Notes: a model not told the origin generated them from the letters alone. A stretch of 64,000 nucleotides of DNA from a virus (IMGVR_UViG_3300027859_000009:1-64000), one strand, 5' to 3'. Positions 15,235 to 25,145 are shown, counted from the stretch's first letter. Program-made: numbers and translations.

Positions 15235-16440
15235 ATGAAAGAAGTAATTGAAGAGGTAGATTACGACAGCATGTCTGTCGAAGAGTTAGAGCAGTTACAA
15301 AAAGAATACATAGTACTTGCTAATAAATATACTGCGTATGAACAGTCTGTTAAATTATCTCTTAATAGTATTTATGGTGCATTTGGTAATAAGTGGTTTC
15401 ACTTCTTTGATATACAAATGGCCGAATCAATTACTCTTCAAGGCCAAGATGCAATCCTTTACTCCGAAAGTATTTTAAATAAGTACTTTACGGAGTTTTG
15501 GCATAAAGATGAAAAATTACACGAAAGGTTAGGTGTAAAAGTAAAAAATAAACTCATTAAACCTGCTGTAATTTATATAGATACAGATTCTAATTATGTA
15601 CAGTTCGGTGAAATGTATGAATCTATTGAATGGTTAGATGAATCTAAAAAATTAGACGTAACAACTTTTACTTTAGAGGTTTACAATCTTAGAATTAAAG
15701 ATTATATTTCGATGGCTATGAAAAAATATGCTAAAGATAGAAATACTGATAACTTCTTAATGTTTGAATTAGAGTCAGTGGCATATTCTGGTATATTTAT
15801 GACTAAGAAAAAATACATACAAGATATATCATGGGACGATAAACTTCCTGTAAATGAAAGACACAATTCTCTTAAAAAAGTAAAAACAGTAGGATACGAT
15901 ACCATTCAAAGTTCGACACCTTTATTTGCAAGAAAGAAATTAACCGAAGCGTTAACTTTATTATTTAGCAAAGGAGTTACACCTGGTCCAAATGAATTGC
16001 AGGAAATTGTTTCTTTCATGAAAGAATGTAAGAAAGAATTTAAGTTAGTAGACTTAGACGATATTTGTTTCAATCGAAAAACAAATAATATTCACAAGTA
16101 TATAATTGATGATAATAAAGAATTTCAAATAGGTCTTAAATGTCCTCCTAACGTAAAAGCGGCAGGTTTTTATAATTATTTAATGAATAACAATTCAAAA
16201 TATAAAAACAAATATAAAATGATATCAAATGGTGAAAAGCTTAGAATATACAATACGAAGCACACTATATGTGATACATTTGCGTATTTACCAGGTGAAC
16301 ACCCTTATGAAATAGCTCCGGAAATTGATTACGATACACAATTCGAAAAGTGTATGATTGACCCTATAAATAGAGTTTTAAGAGCAACTGGTTTACAAGA
16401 ATTAGATACAAATTTAATTTACGCATCGGCTTTATTTTAG
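15235..16440 (+). CDS. 43B: DNA polymerase B, C-terminal half (gp43-like, split)
   Basis: 401 residues. Begins in the helix before motif B; has motif B KLSLNSIYGAFGN at 40-52 and motif C YIDTDS at 114-119 with the two catalytic aspartates, then the thumb (MTKKKYIQD, KTVGYDTIQSS). It ends LIYASALF, a likely clamp-binding tail. It lacks exonuclease and motif A, which are on the gene at 8630-10036. Its ATG follows the clamp stop codon directly. Joining the ends (…AAMVQKKI plus KEVIEEV…) gives a natural-looking helix, so little or nothing has been lost. Confidence 0.9.
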   Translation: MKEVIEEVDYDSMSVEELEQLQKEYIVLANKYTAYEQSVKLSLNSIYGAFGNKWFHFFDIQMAESITLQGQDAILYSESILNKYFTEFWHKDEKLHERLGVKVKNKLIKPAVIYIDTDSNYVQFGEMYESIEWLDESKKLDVTTFTLEVYNLRIKDYISMAMKKYAKDRNTDNFLMFELESVAYSGIFMTKKKYIQDISWDDKLPVNERHNSLKKVKTVGYDTIQSSTPLFARKKLTEALTLLFSKGVTPGPNELQEIVSFMKECKKEFKLVDLDDICFNRKTNNIHKYIIDDNKEFQIGLKCPPNVKAAGFYNYLMNNNSKYKNKYKMISNGEKLRIYNTKHTICDTFAYLPGEHPYEIAPEIDYDTQFEKCMIDPINRVLRATGLQELDTNLIYASALF

Positions 16441-16475
16441 ATATAAAAATTTAAACAAAAAAAAACAAAATAAAA

Positions 16476-17585
16476 ATGGCAAAAAAGAAAGAATTTAATT
16501 TTAGCGATTTAAACGCAGAATTGGCAAACATTAACCCTTTAGGGTCTGTCATGTCAGAAAGCGATTTTAGCGAAGTTACAGAATATATTGATACTGGAAA
16601 TTATCACCTTAATGCATGTGTAAGTGGTTCACTTTTTGGTGGATGGCCAAACAGTCGAACTTGTGCATTAGCTGGACCTTCCGGAACAGGTAAAACTTTT
16701 CTTATTTTAAATAGTATTAAAAGGGCAATCGATATGGGTTACAGCATCGTCTTCTATGATTCTGAAGCTGCAGTTGATAGACAATTAATGAAAAAGTTTG
16801 GAATTGACGTGAGTAAAGTTAACTACCAACCGATTAATACTGTTCAGGCATTTAGACATTCAGTAACTACAATTACTACAAAGATGCAAGAAGTCAAAGC
16901 AGCAGGTGGAGAAGTTCCAAAATTAATGATTATTCTTGATAGTGCTGGTAACTTGGCAACTCAAAAAGAAATTAATGATGCAGTAAGTGGAAGTGAAAAA
17001 GCAGATATGACAAGAGCAAAAATTCTTAAATCAATTTTTAGAATTATAATGACTCCATTAGCAGATCTGAAAATTCCTTTCCTATTTACAAACCACACTT
17101 ATATGTCGCAAGGTTTTATTGCACAGCAAATTGCAGGTGGTGGAACTGGACCAGAATACGCAGCATCAATTGTTCTATTTTTAAATAAAGCACAATTAAA
17201 AGAAGGTACTGAAAAAACCGGAATTATTGTTACAGCAAAACCAAATAAAAACAGATTTGCAAAACCAACACCAATCAAATTCCATTTACACTTTACAAAA
17301 GGAATGAATAGATATGTAGGTTTAGAACAATATGCATCATGGGATATTTGTGGAGTAGCAAGAGGAACTATTGTAAAAGGTGAAAAAGTATTAAAAGAAA
17401 CCGCAAGAACTTGGGTTTGCAAACATCTAGACACAACGGTTTCAAATGCTGACTTTTTTACAGACAAGGTTTTTACCAAAGAAGTACTAGAAAAAATAAA
17501 CGAACATATCCAGCCAATATTCAACTATAACGATATTTCACACGATGTTGATGTTGATGAAATCTTAGAAGAGACAACAGAATGA
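16476..17585 (+). CDS. uvsX: UvsX-like RecA recombinase
   Basis: 369 residues. Strand exchange for recombination-dependent replication and repair. Seen: Walker A GPSGTGKT at 67-74, VFYDSEAAVD near 92-101, Walker B LMIILDSAGNL near 150-160 and the FTNHTY segment of L2-region strands. The acidic C-terminus (DVDVDEILEETTE) is typical of RecA-like proteins. Its stop codon overlaps the next start (ATGA). Confidence 0.9.
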   Translation: MAKKKEFNFSDLNAELANINPLGSVMSESDFSEVTEYIDTGNYHLNACVSGSLFGGWPNSRTCALAGPSGTGKTFLILNSIKRAIDMGYSIVFYDSEAAVDRQLMKKFGIDVSKVNYQPINTVQAFRHSVTTITTKMQEVKAAGGEVPKLMIILDSAGNLATQKEINDAVSGSEKADMTRAKILKSIFRIIMTPLADLKIPFLFTNHTYMSQGFIAQQIAGGGTGPEYAASIVLFLNKAQLKEGTEKTGIIVTAKPNKNRFAKPTPIKFHLHFTKGMNRYVGLEQYASWDICGVARGTIVKGEKVLKETARTWVCKHLDTTVSNADFFTDKVFTKEVLEKINEHIQPIFNYNDISHDVDVDEILEETTE

Positions 17586-17881
17586 TTTTACAGATAGACG
17601 AAGATAAATTACCCATAAAATATATTTTGGGAATACATGAGTCTTTACCAGAATATCCAACAGGTTTTGATATTTTATATGAAAAAATCAGAAGACATAT
17701 TGGTGAAGATAGCAGAGGTAATTTTACCAAACATGCTTCTATGAAATATCATTTAAAAGATGTAGAAGAATCTAAAGTAGATTTAGCATTAGAAGAATTG
17801 ATAAATGACGGTTGGATACGAACAATAAATGAAACAGAAGGCAAAGAGTCTTATAAAATACTTAAAAACCCATTTATATGA
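17582..17881 (+). CDS. Hypothetical protein, winged-helix-like
   Basis: 99 residues. The end looks like a small winged helix (VDLALEELINDGWIRTI then a beta wing ESYKILKNP), but no family is recognised. It overlaps uvsX and the helicase gene by 4 bp on each side, so it is translationally coupled. A helicase loader or accessory role is a guess from position. Confidence 0.6.
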   Translation: MILQIDEDKLPIKYILGIHESLPEYPTGFDILYEKIRRHIGEDSRGNFTKHASMKYHLKDVEESKVDLALEELINDGWIRTINETEGKESYKILKNPFI

Positions 17882-19194
17882 ATTTTAGTCAAGATTACGA
17901 AAAAATATTTTTTAGACTTTCTTTAGAAAAAACAAAGTACCTTACTACAATAAAATCAGGTTTTTACTCTTCTGAAGAAATTGATATATTGTCAAATCTT
18001 TCTTTAAAATTTTATAATAAATTTAATGAAACTCCTAAAAAAGACCAGCTTAAATTATTAGTTGACAATGCACCTGGAGCTAAAGATAGAATAAGTGATA
18101 ATATTATAAATATAATATTTGATGTAAGCCTAGAAGAATATGACGAGGAATGGTTATTATCTACTGCAGAATCATGGATAAAATGGAGAAATTTTGATAC
18201 AACTTTAAACGATACTATTGAATTTGTAAAAACAACATCAGTAACTCCAGAAAATACAGACCATATAATTTCAAAAGTAAAGACATTAATTAATGAAAGA
18301 AATAATCTTACTTTTAATAGCGATATAGGTTTAGATTTCTTTGATGTAGACTCACATGACCAAAAAAGTACTGAAAAAATCAGTTCCGGATATAACTTTT
18401 TAGATAGAGTTTTAGAAGGCGGTTATGATAAAGGCGGTAACTTGGTAGTGTATGCTGGAGAACAAAACATTGGTAAATCAATATATTTAGCAAATGATGC
18501 TGCTGAATTTGTTAAAGCAGGTACAAATACTGCTGTAATTACAGCGGAAATGGCAGCTCACAAATTTGTTAAAAGAATAGGTTCGAACCTCTTAAGCATT
18601 CCAATTAATGAATATACTGAAAAGTCTAAAAATAAAGACTATGTAAAAAGAAAATTAGAAACAGTAGGAAATGGTTTTACTCCTCCAGGAAGTTTATTTA
18701 TCAAACAAATGCCAACTTCACAGGCAACTGTATTGGATATTGAAGCACATCTTTCTCAAATAGAAGAAGAAAAAGGAATAAAATTAGGCGCTGTAGTTAT
18801 TGACTACATAAACATATTGTGTAATTATAGAAACCCAAATAGTGAAAATACTTACATGAAAATTAAACAAATTGCAGAAGACCTTAGGGCAATGGGTGTA
18901 AGAAATAACTGGCTAATAATAACAGCAACTCAGATAACAAGAAATGGTTATAATTCAACAGACATTACAATGAACGACATTGCTGAATCTGCAGGTTTAT
19001 CGCATACTGCAGATGTAATGTTAGGAATTATTCAAGATGATATTATGAGAGCAAATGACGAGTATTGGCTTAAAATACTTAAAATAAGAGATGGTGAAGG
19101 TAAAGGTACAAAGTGCAAGCTTGATATCAATTGGAACTATCTAAGATTAAATGAAACTGATGAAATAACAACAAGCAATATACATTCAATATGA
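17878..19194 (+). CDS. 41: Replicative DNA helicase (gp41/DnaB-like)
   Basis: 438 residues. Hexameric helicase of the DnaB/gp41 type. Seen: ISSGYNFLDRVLEGG at 168-182, Walker A AGEQNIGKS at 193-201, ITAEMAAHKFVKR (motif 1a region), Walker B AVVIDYINIL near 303-312, ATQITRNG and SAGLSHTADVML (motifs 3 and 4). The N-terminal 160 residues are divergent. It overlaps the next gene by 4 bp. No primase was recognised in this window. Confidence 0.85.
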   Translation: MNFSQDYEKIFFRLSLEKTKYLTTIKSGFYSSEEIDILSNLSLKFYNKFNETPKKDQLKLLVDNAPGAKDRISDNIINIIFDVSLEEYDEEWLLSTAESWIKWRNFDTTLNDTIEFVKTTSVTPENTDHIISKVKTLINERNNLTFNSDIGLDFFDVDSHDQKSTEKISSGYNFLDRVLEGGYDKGGNLVVYAGEQNIGKSIYLANDAAEFVKAGTNTAVITAEMAAHKFVKRIGSNLLSIPINEYTEKSKNKDYVKRKLETVGNGFTPPGSLFIKQMPTSQATVLDIEAHLSQIEEEKGIKLGAVVIDYINILCNYRNPNSENTYMKIKQIAEDLRAMGVRNNWLIITATQITRNGYNSTDITMNDIAESAGLSHTADVMLGIIQDDIMRANDEYWLKILKIRDGEGKGTKCKLDINWNYLRLNETDEITTSNIHSI

Positions 19195-19631
19195 GAAAAA
19201 AGACAGACAAAATATTTGATAATAATTTTGATTCACCGGAAAGTGAATTTGGTGGAAAAATATCTTTTAATTTAGACCCTAGTTTAGCAAGCGCAGATGA
19301 AGAAGATACTATTTATAGAGTTATGCTACAAAAAGAAATTCATGATTTAATTAATAATTCTAGATTTAGAAAATTTAACGAAATAGATGAATTTGCAAAT
19401 GCAATAAAATTAAAAAAATTAGACATTAATGAGGTGTACGGTTTCATGTTAGATGAATTGCTAGCAAATTATTCTAGAATAGATATATTTTCTGAAATGT
19501 CGAGTTATTTTAATATTCATCCTACAAAATTTTACAATTCATTATCTAATATATTTAAAGAAGGTTTAATAGAAGAACTAGATAAAAAAACCGGAGTACT
19601 TTCTAGAAAAAACATTAATAAATTATTTTAA
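19191..19631 (+). CDS. Hypothetical protein in replication operon
   Basis: 146 residues, no family recognised. Acidic N-terminus, then helical segments (IHDLINNSRFRKFNEIDEF; FSEMSSYFNIHPTKFYNSL). It overlaps the helicase gene by 4 bp and precedes gp47 by 1 bp. It ends INKLF, matching the -LF C-termini of several replication proteins here. A replisome accessory role is inferred from context only. Confidence 0.6.
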   Translation: MRKKTDKIFDNNFDSPESEFGGKISFNLDPSLASADEEDTIYRVMLQKEIHDLINNSRFRKFNEIDEFANAIKLKKLDINEVYGFMLDELLANYSRIDIFSEMSSYFNIHPTKFYNSLSNIFKEGLIEELDKKTGVLSRKNINKLF

Positions 19632-19632
19632 T

Positions 19633-20748
19633 ATGATAAATCAAAAAGATTTAAAAAAACCAGTAAAAAGGGTTTGGGTCTTAGGTGATTTACATTTTGG
19701 AGTCAGATCAAATTCTTTAGAATGGTTAGAAATTCAAAAAGACTTTTTTGAAAACCTATTTATTCCTACACTTAAGAAACACTATAGACCTGGAGATGTT
19801 TTAGTGCAAGTAGGAGATACTTTTGATAATAGACAGAGTATTAATATAAGAGTTTTAAATTATGCTATAAACTTATTTGAAAGATTAGGTGAAATTCTTC
19901 CAGTTCATATCATTGTCGGTAACCATGATATATGGGCTAAAAAATCAAATAGTGTAACTTCAATCGATAGTCTTAAATGGATACCCAACGTTCAAGTTTA
20001 TACTGATCCGGAGATGTATGATTGGAATGATAGAAAAATATTACTTATGCCATGGAGAAGAGATTCTGCACATGAAGCAGAGACTCTTGCTGATAACCCA
20101 ACAAGTGAAATAGTATTTTGCCATTCAGAAGTCCGTGGAATTTATCTTAATTCTAAAGTTAAGAATCAACATGGAAATGAAAGTAATATTTATGATAAAT
20201 ATACAAGGGTTTATAGCGGACATATTCATTACAGACAAGAAAAAAATAAACTCTTAATGGTTGGGGTTCCATATCAACTTACCCGATCAGACATGAATAA
20301 TACTAAAGGATTTGATTTGGTAGATTTAGAAACAATGGAAGAGACTTTCTTTGAAAATAATATCAGTCCTAAATTTTTAAGGTACAATATTAAAATGCTA
20401 TATGATATGAGTCTTGGTAATTTTAAAGAGCAAATAGAAAATAATTTTATAGACCTTTACGTACCATCTGATGTTGCAACAACCTCAGCACTCTCAAATC
20501 TTATTAATAAAGTACAAAAAATCGGTAGAAAAATAGAACCAAATATTTATCAAGAAGATAATATGATTGATAAAGACCTCTACGATATCGATGAAATAGA
20601 AGAAATGCAAAAGAATTATAGTGTTTTAGGTTTATGTGAGAAGTTTATAGATTCATCTCACTATGATAAAAAACTGAAAAAAGAAATAAAACAAAAATTA
20701 GAAACTCTCTATAACTCCTGCGTAAACAACTATGATACAGACCAATGA
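19633..20748 (+). CDS. 47: Recombination endonuclease subunit (gp47/SbcD-like)
   Basis: 371 residues. Mre11-type nuclease. Seen: VLGDLHFGVRS near 17-27 (metal ligands D and H), VQVGDTFDNRQ near 57-67, IIVGNHDIW near 95-103, FCHSEVRG and YSGHIHYRQ for the last metal histidines. All five phosphoesterase motifs are intact. It overlaps the gp46 gene by 4 bp. Together they resect DNA ends. Confidence 0.92.
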   Translation: MINQKDLKKPVKRVWVLGDLHFGVRSNSLEWLEIQKDFFENLFIPTLKKHYRPGDVLVQVGDTFDNRQSINIRVLNYAINLFERLGEILPVHIIVGNHDIWAKKSNSVTSIDSLKWIPNVQVYTDPEMYDWNDRKILLMPWRRDSAHEAETLADNPTSEIVFCHSEVRGIYLNSKVKNQHGNESNIYDKYTRVYSGHIHYRQEKNKLLMVGVPYQLTRSDMNNTKGFDLVDLETMEETFFENNISPKFLRYNIKMLYDMSLGNFKEQIENNFIDLYVPSDVATTSALSNLINKVQKIGRKIEPNIYQEDNMIDKDLYDIDEIEEMQKNYSVLGLCEKFIDSSHYDKKLKKEIKQKLETLYNSCVNNYDTDQ

Positions 20749-22415
20749 GAATAAATAGTATAGAATTTAAAAACTTTGCAAGTTACGGAAATACTATTCA
20801 AAAGATAGAATTTGGTGATGAAGCTCAACTATATTTAACGTTGGGAAAGAATGGTCACGGAAAAACTACAATTGCTAATAGTATTATTTATGCCCTTTAT
20901 GGAAAGGTAGAAGGTGTAAAATTGGCAGATCTGCCAAATAGAATCAATAAAGAATTATGGGTAAAAATCAATTTAACATGTAAAGACATGCAGGTTGAGA
21001 TTGAAAGAGGTCTTATGCCCGGAAGATTTAAAGTCATGGTAAATGGTGTTGAATTTGACAAGGCTGGAAAAAGATCGGTACAAGAGTATTTGGAAGATGA
21101 GATATTCGGTATACCCTACCACGTCTTTAAAAACATTATTATTTTAAGTATTAATGATTTTAAGTCTTTTTTAACCATGTCATCAGGTGATAAGAAACAG
21201 ATAATCGATAAAATGTTCGGCTTCTCTGTCTTAAATGATATGTTTAGAGAGGTTAAAGAAGAGAGAAAACAGATTAAAATGGAAGTTGACTCTTATAATT
21301 CTGAACTGAATCAGATTATGGAATCAATTTCTTCTGTAAAATATAAACTTAATAATCTTTTAGAAGAGAGTTCTAAAAAAGATAAGGCAAAAATAGAAGA
21401 GTTAAAAGAAAATCTTTTAGGTTATGGAGAAGATATTCAAAAGCTGAATGAAGCTAAATCTTCTATTTCTACAAAACTGGAAGAGTATTCTGAAGTTACT
21501 ACAAAAACTTCAAATGAAGAAGGAGACCTTGTCAGAGAAAATAGATATATTGAAGATAAAATAGAGCTTTATAAAAAGGGTAAATGTCCAACTTGCGAAA
21601 CAAGTTTAACTTCAACCGAGCATTTGAATAGACTTGCTGATTGGAAAGTTGACAAGGAAACAAATGAATCTAAAATAGATGAACTTAAAACTTTGATAAA
21701 AGATACTGAAGAAAAAGTATCAGCCCTTAAAACTAAAAAGAAACAAGTAGAGACCAGATCGACAAGCATCAAATATTCTATTAAAGAAATAAAGGACGAG
21801 CTGATTAAAATAAAAGAGACTACAAAAAACGCTAGTCAATTTCAGCATCTTAAACAGATAATAAAAGACTTTGAAAAAACAGAAAAAGAAAAAAGTAAAA
21901 AGAAGGTTGTTGTAGAAAAAGAAGACGCCTTTATGACTATTCTTGAAGAAGTTTTAGGAGAAGATGGAGTTAAAAACTTGGCAGTAAAAACTATCCTACC
22001 TGGATTAAATGCAAATATTGCAATGATGGTTCAAACAATGCACCTTCCATTCCATATTAAATTTGACGAAAAGTTCAATTGTATAGTAAATCATTTAGGA
22101 GAAGAAATTAACCCGTTAACACTGTCAACAGGAGAGAGAAAGAAAGCTGACTTTATAGTTATAATAGCTATTATAAAAATATTAAAACTGAGATTCCCTC
22201 AATTAAATCTAATGTTCTTAGACGAACTATTAAGCTCTGTCGACCAAGACGGAGTCTACAATATTCTCAAAATATTAAATGAGGTTATAAAAGAGAATGG
22301 ATTAAATACATTTGTAATAAATCACACTGAATTACCACATGAAATTTTCGACCAAAAAATACAAATATATAGAGAAAACGGCTTCTCTAAATTTGAGATA
22401 GAGAAGATTGATTAA
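20745..22415 (+). CDS. 46: Recombination endonuclease ATPase subunit (gp46/SbcC-like)
   Basis: 556 residues. Rad50-type SMC ATPase. Seen: Walker A GKNGHGKT at 34-41, long coiled coils on both sides of a zinc hook CPTC at 281-284, ABC signature LSTGERKK near 455 and Walker B LMFLDELLSSVD near 485. Length matches T4 gp46 (560). Partner of the upstream gp47. Confidence 0.92.
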   Translation: MRINSIEFKNFASYGNTIQKIEFGDEAQLYLTLGKNGHGKTTIANSIIYALYGKVEGVKLADLPNRINKELWVKINLTCKDMQVEIERGLMPGRFKVMVNGVEFDKAGKRSVQEYLEDEIFGIPYHVFKNIIILSINDFKSFLTMSSGDKKQIIDKMFGFSVLNDMFREVKEERKQIKMEVDSYNSELNQIMESISSVKYKLNNLLEESSKKDKAKIEELKENLLGYGEDIQKLNEAKSSISTKLEEYSEVTTKTSNEEGDLVRENRYIEDKIELYKKGKCPTCETSLTSTEHLNRLADWKVDKETNESKIDELKTLIKDTEEKVSALKTKKKQVETRSTSIKYSIKEIKDELIKIKETTKNASQFQHLKQIIKDFEKTEKEKSKKKVVVEKEDAFMTILEEVLGEDGVKNLAVKTILPGLNANIAMMVQTMHLPFHIKFDEKFNCIVNHLGEEINPLTLSTGERKKADFIVIIAIIKILKLRFPQLNLMFLDELLSSVDQDGVYNILKILNEVIKENGLNTFVINHTELPHEIFDQKIQIYRENGFSKFEIEKID

Positions 22416-22429
22416 AAATATTTGATATT

Positions 22430-22741
22430 ATGAAAATATTAGAAACATTCAACCAGTTTATTAATGAATCAGTAAATGTTGATGAATTAATAAAAGGTCT
22501 AGAAAAAGAATTCTCTTGGAATCAAGGATCTGCTAAAGAAATGACAACAAGTCCTGATTTTGCTTTTAGAAGAGGTGCTAAAGATGATAAAAACATTTTT
22601 ATAACATATAGCGGTATGAAAGGCCAGTCAATTGCAAAAGATATTAGACAGTTTATCAAAGATTCCGGTGCAAAAGCATTACAAGTTGAAAAAGAAAACG
22701 GCGATAACGAGCACTATTACCATATAGAAATTAAAAGATAA
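22430..22741 (+). CDS. Candidate internal head protein with capsid-targeting N-terminus
   Basis: 103 residues, no family recognised. N-terminus ILETFNQFINESVN matches the capsid-targeting pattern F-x-x-F-h-N-E shared by other genes here, with FINE as the likely protease site. The remaining 88 residues could form a small alpha/beta domain (IFITYSGMKGQSIAKDIRQF; YYHIEIKR). It starts the virion gene block and precedes the gp15-like gene by 1 bp. Function unknown. Confidence 0.5.
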   Translation: MKILETFNQFINESVNVDELIKGLEKEFSWNQGSAKEMTTSPDFAFRRGAKDDKNIFITYSGMKGQSIAKDIRQFIKDSGAKALQVEKENGDNEHYYHIEIKR

Positions 22742-22742
22742 T

Positions 22743-23507
22743 ATGGCAACTTATAACTTAAAGTTTAATAAAGATGATAGTGTGGTTAGACACCTTATTA
22801 TTGGCTTGCTTGCCGACTTAAATAAAAAAGTAACATTTTGGAGACAGTTAGACAATGAAACACGGTCATTAGTAGACGTTCCATTTTACTACTCAATAAC
22901 AGGCGATGAAAATTTTGTAAAAGATAATTTTTTATTTTCTACAGCAAATGGTCTAGATTGTGCACCCAATCCTGAAAAAGCAGATGGTAATTATGACGCT
23001 GTACCTAGAGGAGTAGTCAACATGTCGTCATTATCAATAGATGCTTCTAAATTAATTAATAAAAGGAATAGAGGTAATTTTTCTAAAATGACTGACCAGG
23101 GAATTTTAGAAGGTTATCAAGCTGAATTTGAATTAATTCCAATAACAGTAGGTGTAGATATTGAAATAATACTTTCTAGCCAATTAGATATTTTTAAATG
23201 CAGCGAAGAAATAATTAAAAGACTTTACAAATCAAATCAATATAATGTCGAAGTAGGTCACTTAGACGAAGGACTTTATAGAATGGCAGCATACTATGCA
23301 ATGCCAGATGAATATTCAAACGAAAGACCGGTAGAATTTTCTTTTGATGATAAAGGACAATATAAAATAACATTTAGTTTAGAAATTAACTCTTTTATTC
23401 CTTCTATAAACTTCGATACAGAACAACATGCTGGAAATAGGGTGTTTGGTTTTACTAGCGGATTGACTGACGGTAAAGAAATAGACCAACAACAAACAAA
23501 TCAATAA
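22743..23507 (+). CDS. 15: Tail sheath terminator/stabilizer (gp15-like)
   Basis: 254 residues (T4 gp15 is 272). The pattern follows gp15: RHLIIGLLADLNKKVTFWRQ near the start, VDVPFYYSITG, a central YQAEFELIPITVGVDIEIIL and a final FSFDDKGQYKITFSLEINSF then IPSINFD. In T4, gp15 caps the tail tube and sheath and joins the tail to the head. The assignment rests on remembered pattern similarity and length. Confidence 0.6.
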   Translation: MATYNLKFNKDDSVVRHLIIGLLADLNKKVTFWRQLDNETRSLVDVPFYYSITGDENFVKDNFLFSTANGLDCAPNPEKADGNYDAVPRGVVNMSSLSIDASKLINKRNRGNFSKMTDQGILEGYQAEFELIPITVGVDIEIILSSQLDIFKCSEEIIKRLYKSNQYNVEVGHLDEGLYRMAAYYAMPDEYSNERPVEFSFDDKGQYKITFSLEINSFIPSINFDTEQHAGNRVFGFTSGLTDGKEIDQQQTNQ

Positions 23508-23515
23508 TTTTTAAA

Positions 23516-23526
23516 GGATATATAAA
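23516..23526 (+). promoter_or_regulatory. Late promoter box
   Basis: GGATATATAAA, TATATAAA at 23519-23526, 21 bp before the gene at 23548. Confidence 0.65.
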
Positions 23527-23547
23527 AAAAATAAAATAATATTAAAA

Positions 23548-24702
23548 ATGGCAAAAGTTACACAAAACATTATCTCGCCTATTCATGTTAATGAAGACGA
23601 ATCTACCTACATTTCTTTAGATGGTAAGGCGTTTTTAGTAAAAGAAAACGAGATTACAGAAGCAGAAATGACATCGGCACCAAACGAGTTTAAAAACCTA
23701 GTAGTGGCCCTTGATAAATTTAAAGTTACAAACGAAGGAGTTGCATGGTATCATGGAATTTCTAGATTTAGATATAATAAAGAAGATAATAAATTCTTTA
23801 TTTCTAACTCAGAAGTTTTAAGTGAAAGTTTTAAAAACCACTTATTAGCAACAGGACTTGTAAGCTACTCTTTAAATCCAATGATTGACTTATTTGAAAA
23901 TGCAGCTAAAAATCATGATAAATTTGTATCATTAGAATTTGCTAGTAAAATTTCAAATAAGAATATCCACTGCTATGTTATGGAGCAAAATGGAAATTTC
24001 TTTGTATATAAAATCAATGAATCAAATAAAATCTATAAGTTTGAAAAAATGACTGCTAGTGAATGTTTTGATTATGTTAAAGAGCAAACTGGCCACGAAT
24101 TAATAATGGCTTCAGAATTACTTGAGGGTGAAAGAGCTCAAGCAGCTGAAACTCACAAGAAAATAGAGATTTTAGAACAAATGATAGCATTCTTAAAAGA
24201 CCAAAGAGGAGTTATTGCAGAAGCTGATAAATCTATTGAAGAAATAAAAGAAGCAGATACTTTAATTAATTCAGAAATCAAAAGATTAGAAGAAGAAATT
24301 TTAAAAATAGAAGAAGCTAAAAACGAAGGAGAAGGAAATGACCCAGTAGAATTAGAAGATGAAACTAACGAAGTTGATTCTGACGAAGCTAGAGAAGAAT
24401 TAGGAGAAGAAGCAGATAAAGAAGTACCTGAAGACGAAGGAGAAGAAGGTGCAAAAGAAGTAGCTGAAAAAAAAACTAACGAGGCCGAGCTAGAAGAAGA
24501 CCACGTTAGCAGAACTAATGGTTATGTTCCTGGAACTCTTAAATTTGGAATCGAAAAATATGCTGAAGGAACTGAAGTAAAAGTAGATGCAGAAGGTTAC
24601 ACAACATCAGGTCAAGATGAATCAATTACTGTTTTTGTAGGAGATACTCCAGTAAAAGTTACTAAAAGAGAAGTTGCATTAGCAGATACTGAAACAATTT
24701 AA
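23548..24702 (+). CDS. Unknown virion-associated protein, acidic coiled coil
   Basis: 384 residues, no family recognised. The first 200 residues look globular (VAWYHGISRFRYN; IHCYVMEQNGNFFVYKI). Residues about 205-255 are a coiled coil, followed by a very acidic linker (near 260-310, mostly E and D) and a small C-terminal beta-rich part (ITVFVGDTPVKVTKR). Late box upstream. Position between gp15-like and late sigma genes suggests a structural or assembly protein. Confidence 0.55.
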   Translation: MAKVTQNIISPIHVNEDESTYISLDGKAFLVKENEITEAEMTSAPNEFKNLVVALDKFKVTNEGVAWYHGISRFRYNKEDNKFFISNSEVLSESFKNHLLATGLVSYSLNPMIDLFENAAKNHDKFVSLEFASKISNKNIHCYVMEQNGNFFVYKINESNKIYKFEKMTASECFDYVKEQTGHELIMASELLEGERAQAAETHKKIEILEQMIAFLKDQRGVIAEADKSIEEIKEADTLINSEIKRLEEEILKIEEAKNEGEGNDPVELEDETNEVDSDEAREELGEEADKEVPEDEGEEGAKEVAEKKTNEAELEEDHVSRTNGYVPGTLKFGIEKYAEGTEVKVDAEGYTTSGQDESITVFVGDTPVKVTKREVALADTETI

Positions 24703-24724
24703 AAAAATAGTCTATAATATACAG

Positions 24725-25093
24725 ATGAAAAAAGTAAACAATTTTGAAAGTTTTTTAAATGAAGGATTTAGCCAAGCTTACAACACCAGAACGCTAAAAG
24801 GTATTACATTTTCGTTACCACCATGGGAGCACGTAGATGATATGTTTAAAAAAGGAGATGAATTTGAAATAGCCTTTAATCAAAGAGCAGATACTGAAAA
24901 AATTTGGAATGACATTAGAAAGGCTCAAAAAGAACATAAAGCTGTTAAGGCAATGAATATTGGTTGGATGTCAAATGAATTTCATGATGCTATCATTTCA
25001 GTTAAAGATGGAAATTACCCAGGTTTGACATATCTTTTTAAAGCATTAGATAAACATTATGGTAAATTCGGCGCAGCGATGGGTTGGAGATAA
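24725..25093 (+). CDS. Candidate internal head protein with capsid-targeting N-terminus
   Basis: 122 residues, no family recognised. The start KVNNFESFLNEGFSQ matches the capsid-targeting pattern, with FLNE as the likely cleavage site. The remainder is a compact domain (HVDDMFKKGDEFEIAF; LTYLFKALDKHYGKFG). It is followed by a terminator. An AT-rich TATAATATA stretch just upstream is a poor late box. Confidence 0.5.
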   Translation: MKKVNNFESFLNEGFSQAYNTRTLKGITFSLPPWEHVDDMFKKGDEFEIAFNQRADTEKIWNDIRKAQKEHKAVKAMNIGWMSNEFHDAIISVKDGNYPGLTYLFKALDKHYGKFGAAMGWR

Positions 25094-25113
25094 ACACCAA
25101 ATAAACTTACTAC

Positions 25114-25145
25114 AAAGGGCTAAATGAAACATTTGGCCCTTTTTT
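25114..25145 (+). terminator. Rho-independent terminator
   Basis: Stem AAAGGGC-t-AAATG / CATTT-g-GCCCTTT with loop AAA and a following T run. Confidence 0.85.

Noticed and set aside
17099-17524. Minus-strand reading of 141 codons
   Set aside because: Lies fully opposite uvsX; no leader, box or recognisable domain.
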